Positions 59,930-64,000 of a DNA stretch of 64,000 nt are shown piece after piece. Both the position numbers and the translations under genes were made by a program. The first letter of the stretch is position 1. Every line of letters begins with the position of its first letter. The notes beneath the pieces are model-generated. The model was not told the DNA's origin. It saw nothing but the letters and a program-made list of their open reading frames with translations, and made no database searches. The DNA comes from an uncultured Sutterella sp. (GTDB taxonomy: Bacteria; Pseudomonadota; Gammaproteobacteria; Burkholderiales; Burkholderiaceae_F). The stretch covers positions 1-64,000 of the forward strand of contig UQYP01000004.1 in the NCBI GenBank assembly GCA_900545335.1, written 5' to 3'.

Positions 59930-61176
59930 TGTCTGTTTTTTCTCTTCGTCATCAGACGCATAAAGTACACGTTCGCTACGGCGACAATGATGTCACTATC
60001 GGGGCTGATTCGCCGATTCGGGTTCAGTCCATGACCAACACATCGACTGCTGACGTTGAGGCAACCGTTGATCAGATTCTGGCTCTTAACCGCGCAGGCA
60101 GTGAGTTGGTCCGCCTGACCGTCAATACGCCGGAGGCAGCCCGTGCGGTCGTTCGGATTCGTGAAAAGTTGGATCAGTGCGGCTGTGACGTGCCGCTTGT
60201 CGGCGACTTTCACTATAACGGTCACAAGCTTTTGACAGAAGTTTCGGAGTGCGCCAAAGCTTTATCCAAATATCGAATCAATCCCGGCAATGTCGGCCGA
60301 GGTGAGCGGGGAATGGAAAATTTCGCCCGTATGGTGGAAGTGGCGATTGAAAACGACAGGCCGGTTCGTATCGGTGTTAACGGCGGTTCTTTAGATCAAC
60401 AGATTTTGGCTCGTATGCTGGAAGACAACCGCAAGGCCTCAATGCCCGAGACACCCAATGAGGTGCAGCGGCACGCCATGGTAGCTTCTGCATTGCAAAG
60501 TGCGCTGGCTGCTGAAAAACTGGGGCTGCCTGCCGACCATATCGTGCTTTCGGCAAAAGTCTCCGGTGTTCAGGATTTAATTGCCGTATACAGAGAATTG
60601 GCTTCGCAGTGCCACTATGCTTTGCACTTGGGGCTCACCGAAGCCGGTATCGGCACGAAGGGGGTTGTGGCCAGTGCAGCTTCAATGGGCGTATTGCTTG
60701 CGGAAGGCATCGGTGACACGATTCGGGTGAGCATTACTCCGATGCCCGGAGCAGCAAGAACAGAAGAAGTTCGTGTGGCTCAGAAAATTCTTCAAACCAT
60801 GGGACTTCGCGCCTTTTCGCCTCTTGTGGTATCGTGTCCGGGATGCGGTAGAACCTCAAGCGACCTCTTTCAGCACTTGGCGGCCAAAACTCAGCAATAC
60901 CTGATTGAAAAGACTCCCGAGTGGAGAAAAAACTGCACGGGTTTTGAAAATATGGTGGTTGCTGTGATGGGCTGTGTGGTCAACGGGCCCGGCGAAAGCA
61001 AACACGCCAATATCGGGATCAGCCTTCCGGGCAGCGGTGAGTCACCGGTTGCACCCGTTTATGCCGACGGTGAAAAAATCGCTTCAATCAAAGGTGAAGC
61101 CAATAATGCTGACGGAATTGCCGATCAGTTCAAGTTACTAATTGACGAGTATGTGCAAAAGCACTACTTGAAATAA
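59929..61176 (+). CDS. ispG: 4-hydroxy-3-methylbut-2-enyl diphosphate synthase (flavodoxin)
   Basis: A 415-residue iron-sulfur enzyme of the MEP isoprenoid pathway, converting MEcPP to HMBPP. It has PIRVQSMTNTSTADVEATV, GDFHYNGHKLL, YRINPGNVGRG, and cluster ligands in VVSCPGCGRTSSD with VAVMGCVVNGPGES. Length fits the betaproteobacterial form with an insertion. The adjacent ferredoxin/fpr genes elsewhere in the window could supply electrons. In many proteobacteria rodZ sits between rlmN and ispG; it is absent here. Confidence 0.97.
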   Translation: MSVFSLRHQTHKVHVRYGDNDVTIGADSPIRVQSMTNTSTADVEATVDQILALNRAGSELVRLTVNTPEAARAVVRIREKLDQCGCDVPLVGDFHYNGHKLLTEVSECAKALSKYRINPGNVGRGERGMENFARMVEVAIENDRPVRIGVNGGSLDQQILARMLEDNRKASMPETPNEVQRHAMVASALQSALAAEKLGLPADHIVLSAKVSGVQDLIAVYRELASQCHYALHLGLTEAGIGTKGVVASAASMGVLLAEGIGDTIRVSITPMPGAARTEEVRVAQKILQTMGLRAFSPLVVSCPGCGRTSSDLFQHLAAKTQQYLIEKTPEWRKNCTGFENMVVAVMGCVVNGPGESKHANIGISLPGSGESPVAPVYADGEKIASIKGEANNADGIADQFKLLIDEYVQKHYLK

Positions 61177-61206
61177 AAGACTTATCTTTGAAAGAGAGTT
61201 TTTAAT

Positions 61207-62520
61207 ATGGCTAAGGTACAAAAAATTGCCGGTGTTCGCGGCATGAATGACATTCTTCCTTCTGAAGCTCCGATTTGGGAGTATTTCGAGGAGTGCGCCC
61301 ATGACGTGCTTCGCGCATACGGCTACAAACAAATCCGTACGCCGATTTTGGAAGCAACCTCTCTTTTCAAGCGCGGTATCGGTGAAGTGACCGATATTGT
61401 TGAAAAAGAAATGTATTGCTTCACCGATTCGCTCAACGGTGAAGAGCTTGCCCTGCGCCCTGAAAATACGGCCGGGGTTGTTCGCAGTGTGATTGAACAT
61501 AACCTCACGTATAACGCTCCGCAGCGCCTTTGGTACTTCGGACCGATGTTCAGACATGAACGTCCTCAGCGCGGCCGTTACCGTCAATTCCATCAATTGG
61601 GTGTTGAGGCTTTGGGCTTTAAGGGGCCGGACGTTGATGTAGAACAGATTCTGATGGCACGCCGCCTTTTTGATGATTTGGAAATCCTGCCTTTGAAGCT
61701 GGAATTGAATTCGCTTGGCAATTTGGATGAACGTAAAGCTCATCGCGAAGCGCTCATCAAATATTTTGAAGCCAATCAGGACATTTTGGACGAAGATGCC
61801 AAGCGCCGCCTCTACAGCAATCCGCTTCGTATTCTCGATACCAAAAATCCGGATATGCAGCAGATGGTAGAAGGCGCTCCGAAGCTTTTGGACTATCTCA
61901 AAGAAGAAAGCCTGGCGTTCCTGCACCGCATGGAAGAGTTGCTCTCGGTTGCCGGTGTGGATTACACGATTAACCCCCGCCTTGTGAGAGGGCTCGATTA
62001 CTACAACCATACGGTTTACGAATGGGTGACGGATAAGTTGGGCGCACAGGCCACGGTTTGCGGCGGCGGCCGTTACGATCCGCTCATTGAAATGTTGGGT
62101 GGCCGTCCCACGCCTGCTGTCGGCTTTGCGATGGGTGTCGAACGTGTTTTAGAAGTGATGCGCGAATGCGGATTCCAGTCCGGTGAGCCCGATACTGAAA
62201 TTTATGTTTTGCACCAGGGCGGCGCTTCTCAGGGCTACGCTATGATGCTCGGTGAAATTTTGCGTGACGCTTTCTACGAAGTCATTGTTCATGCCGGTGA
62301 AGCGAGCTTAAAGAGCCAAATGAAAAAGGCTGACCAAAGCGGAGCTAAATACGCATTGATTTGCGGCGAGGATGAAGCGGCTCATGGTCGTGTGACCGTG
62401 AAATGCATGCACGGTGAAGAGGGAGAGCGCTTCATGAAGCAGGAAACTCTTGACTTACAGGATGCGATTCAATATTTTGTCAACTTGAACGACGAGTTTT
62501 TCAAAGAAGACGAGGAATAA
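61207..62520 (+). CDS. hisS: Histidyl-tRNA synthetase
   Basis: A 437-residue class II synthetase. It has motif 1 (GYKQIRTPILEATSLFKRGIGE), motif 2 (LWYFGPMFRHERPQRGRYRQFHQLG), the histidine-specific LVRGLDYYNHTVYEW and VCGGGRYDPLIEMLGG, and motif 3 (PAVGFAMGVERVLEVM). The C-terminal anticodon-binding domain follows. It begins 30 bases after ispG and is followed three bases later by yfgM, the standard proteobacterial order. Confidence 0.98.
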   Translation: MAKVQKIAGVRGMNDILPSEAPIWEYFEECAHDVLRAYGYKQIRTPILEATSLFKRGIGEVTDIVEKEMYCFTDSLNGEELALRPENTAGVVRSVIEHNLTYNAPQRLWYFGPMFRHERPQRGRYRQFHQLGVEALGFKGPDVDVEQILMARRLFDDLEILPLKLELNSLGNLDERKAHREALIKYFEANQDILDEDAKRRLYSNPLRILDTKNPDMQQMVEGAPKLLDYLKEESLAFLHRMEELLSVAGVDYTINPRLVRGLDYYNHTVYEWVTDKLGAQATVCGGGRYDPLIEMLGGRPTPAVGFAMGVERVLEVMRECGFQSGEPDTEIYVLHQGGASQGYAMMLGEILRDAFYEVIVHAGEASLKSQMKKADQSGAKYALICGEDEAAHGRVTVKCMHGEEGERFMKQETLDLQDAIQYFVNLNDEFFKEDEE

Positions 62521-62523
62521 GGC

Positions 62524-63177
62524 ATGGCCTACGATTTACAAGAACAAGAGTCATTAGACGAGTTAAAAGCCTGGTGGGAGAAGTGGGGGAACCTGGTTCT
62601 TTCCGTGATCACGGTAGTCTGTTTAGCCTTCGCGGGCTATAACGGTATGAAGTGGTGGGAGCGTCATCAGGCTCAGGAGGCAAGCGTTGCCTACTCTTCT
62701 CTTCAAACAGCAATCATGCAGCAGGCCGAACCCGCTTCGGTGCAGAAAATTGTGGACGCTTTGATTGAAGATGCCGGATCAACGGTATACGGTCCCATGG
62801 GAGCATTGAGCGCCTCGCGTTATCTGGAAGCTAAAGGTGAGAGCGCCAAAGCACAGGAATTGCTGCATTGGGTGGTTTCGGAGTCCGATCAGGCCGAATT
62901 TCAGACGGTGGCTCGTGTCCGTTTGGCAGGCTTTATGCTCGATGACAAAAAATATGAAGATGCTGTGGCGCTTTTGACAGTAGCCCAGCCTACCGATCGC
63001 CAAATCGCATTGGTTAACGACCGTTTGGGAGATGCCTATTTCGCTAAGGGCGATATTGTAAACGCCCGCCGCGTTTGGCAGGAAGCTCTTAAGCACCCGA
63101 TCGATCCGGCTTTGATGGGTTTTGTTCGATTGAAACTTCAAGCGTTACCTGAAGAAGTCGAACAACAGAAGCAATAA
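62524..63177 (+). CDS. yfgM: YfgM/YfgC-type ancillary SecYEG protein (TPR)
   Basis: A 217-residue membrane-anchored protein. A single span near residues 25-43 (WGNLVLSVITVVCLAFAGYNG) follows a short cytoplasmic segment, YDLQEQESLDELKAWW, that is strongly conserved in the family. A periplasmic TPR-like domain makes up the rest (helical pairs from about 50 to 210). YfgM associates with the SecYEG translocon and periplasmic chaperones. It lies between hisS and bamB, as in E. coli. Confidence 0.93.
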   Translation: MAYDLQEQESLDELKAWWEKWGNLVLSVITVVCLAFAGYNGMKWWERHQAQEASVAYSSLQTAIMQQAEPASVQKIVDALIEDAGSTVYGPMGALSASRYLEAKGESAKAQELLHWVVSESDQAEFQTVARVRLAGFMLDDKKYEDAVALLTVAQPTDRQIALVNDRLGDAYFAKGDIVNARRVWQEALKHPIDPALMGFVRLKLQALPEEVEQQKQ

Positions 63178-63191
63178 GATTTAAAGGTTTA

Positions 63192-64000
63192 ATGATGAAA
63201 AAAACACTTCTGGCATTGGCAGCCGCGGCGGTATTGGCCGGTTGCAGTACTCCGAGTTCTCAAGCACCCACTGAGCTTGAAGACTATAACTCTATTGCAG
63301 AGCCCGATGTGATTTGGTCCAAGAATGTGGGCGAGAGTCTCACGAATTACCTGGTGCCGAGTGTAGTGGGCAGTACGGTCTATGCAGCGGGCGGCAATAC
63401 GCTTTATCGACTGGATGCTGAAACAGGTGATGAGGTCTGGAGTCTTGAGACTGATGCTCCGATTGCGGCCGGCGTGGGCAGCGACGGTTATATCGTCGCC
63501 GTTGGTACGGCCAAGGGTGAGTTGGTCGTTGCCGATGCAGAAGGCAAAAAACTTTGGTCAACTTTCCTGACGAGTGAAATGGATGCGGTTCCGCTTGTCG
63601 GTAACGGCTTAGTGATTGTTCGCACGGCCGACACTCGTGTAACGGCTTTTGATGCGGCCACCGGTGAACAGCGCTGGCGTTATCAGCGTCAGGCTCCGTC
63701 GCTTACCATTAAAAATGCCTCGGGCATGATTTTCTTCGGACCGATGATTTTGGTGGGGCAAAGTAACGGTTACCTTTTAGGTTTATCTCCCGAAGGCAGA
63801 CCGGTTTGGCAGGCTTTGATTTCTGAAGCCCGCGGCATCACAGAAGTTGAGCGCCTCGTTGATATTTTGGGTTCGCCCATGGTCAACGGTGACCTTTTAT
63901 GTGCTTCCGCTTTCCAAGGCAGATTGGTCTGCATGAATGCCGGCAACGGTCAGCTGCGCTTCACGCATGATGTGACCGCCATGACGCCTCCTGCAGCCGA
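63192..64000 (+). CDS. bamB: Outer-membrane assembly lipoprotein BamB (3' end outside window)
   Basis: The first 269 residues of a lipoprotein of the BAM complex, which folds and inserts outer-membrane barrels. The signal peptide MMKKTLLALAAAAVLAGC ends in a lipobox, LAGC, with the lipidated cysteine at residue 18. Repeated beta-propeller blades with Trp-docking pairs follow: LYRLDAETGDEVW, AFDAATGEQRWRY, and ARGITEVERLVDILGSP, a BamB landmark. Two ATG codons at 63192 and 63195 are possible starts. The stop lies beyond the right edge. It is 14 bases from yfgM in the same operon. Confidence 0.95.
   Translation, partial: MMKKTLLALAAAAVLAGCSTPSSQAPTELEDYNSIAEPDVIWSKNVGESLTNYLVPSVVGSTVYAAGGNTLYRLDAETGDEVWSLETDAPIAAGVGSDGYIVAVGTAKGELVVADAEGKKLWSTFLTSEMDAVPLVGNGLVIVRTADTRVTAFDAATGEQRWRYQRQAPSLTIKNASGMIFFGPMILVGQSNGYLLGLSPEGRPVWQALISEARGITEVERLVDILGSPMVNGDLLCASAFQGRLVCMNAGNGQLRFTHDVTAMTPPAA

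Noticed and set aside
1..64000. CRISPR arrays, tRNA or rRNA genes, integrase-bounded islands
   Set aside because: No regularly spaced repeats, cloverleaf-type genes or rRNA segments were seen. The only mobile sign is the TnpB element at the left edge.

Overview
The window looks like chromosomal DNA of a gut-associated betaproteobacterium of order Burkholderiales, most likely family Sutterellaceae (Sutterella/Parasutterella-like). This rests on moderate GC, sigma-32-type promoters before grpE and dnaK, betaproteobacterial gene linkages (nadE-glnB, orphan rnfB with nth, rlmN-ispG-hisS-yfgM-bamB), and many carriers for dicarboxylates, amino acids and peptides with no sugar-uptake genes. The genus is inference. 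No rRNA, tRNA or CRISPR array was seen, and gene density is high (no gene-free stretch over about 300 bases).

Left edge (1-2233) is the only clearly mobile or decaying part. A TnpB-type RNA-guided nuclease/transposase gene runs off the window. It ends in a structured terminus that abuts a broken hipA toxin-kinase gene with several frameshifts and a nonsense codon. About 260 bases without a recognisable gene follow.

2234-11410 holds RidA, a SulP carrier, metG, divergent apbC with a YheT hydrolase, a VUT-family (putative queuosine-precursor) transporter convergent with queC, and hemH. 11449-16012 is a compact accessory-metabolism module: an M20 amidohydrolase, a DcuC-family carrier and a DUF1177 protein form an operon, divergent from a LysR regulator across a perfect palindrome. 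16032-20117 is the heat-shock operon grpE-dnaK-dnaJ with two sigma-32 promoters.

20099-27034 holds PAP2 phosphatase, TDT carrier, dinB, brnQ, mntP, a cytoplasmic asparaginase, and rpsP-rimM without the usual trmD-rplS. 27064-29457 is an iron-sulfur/redox block (nth, rnfB-like, fpr, fdxA). 29567-41026 holds pncB, an NhaD/CitMHS carrier, a RhlE-type helicase, relA, a small membrane protein, cstA, an aminotransferase and argH. 41302-45912 holds hemC-hemD, Mn-type pyrophosphatase, an NAD synthase with a decayed glutaminase domain, and glnB.

46181-55252 holds an unknown acidic protein, a WYL regulator, a metallophosphoesterase, an AI-2E-family protein, a Nudix hydrolase, argG, and an AraC regulator divergent from two tandem aldo-keto reductases. 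55307-64000 holds lolC/E, lolD, tatD, ndk (with an unusual cysteine-rich tail), rlmN, ispG, hisS, yfgM and the start of bamB.

Together the genes suggest an amino-acid and dicarboxylate-using, probably anaerobic or microaerophilic lifestyle. No fully new system can be demonstrated from sequence alone. The best leads are the LysR/DUF1177/DcuC/M20 module, the glnB-linked NAD synthase lacking glutaminase residues, the TnpB terminus, the VUT leader RNA, the Cys-rich Ndk tail and the unknown-WYL-phosphoesterase trio.
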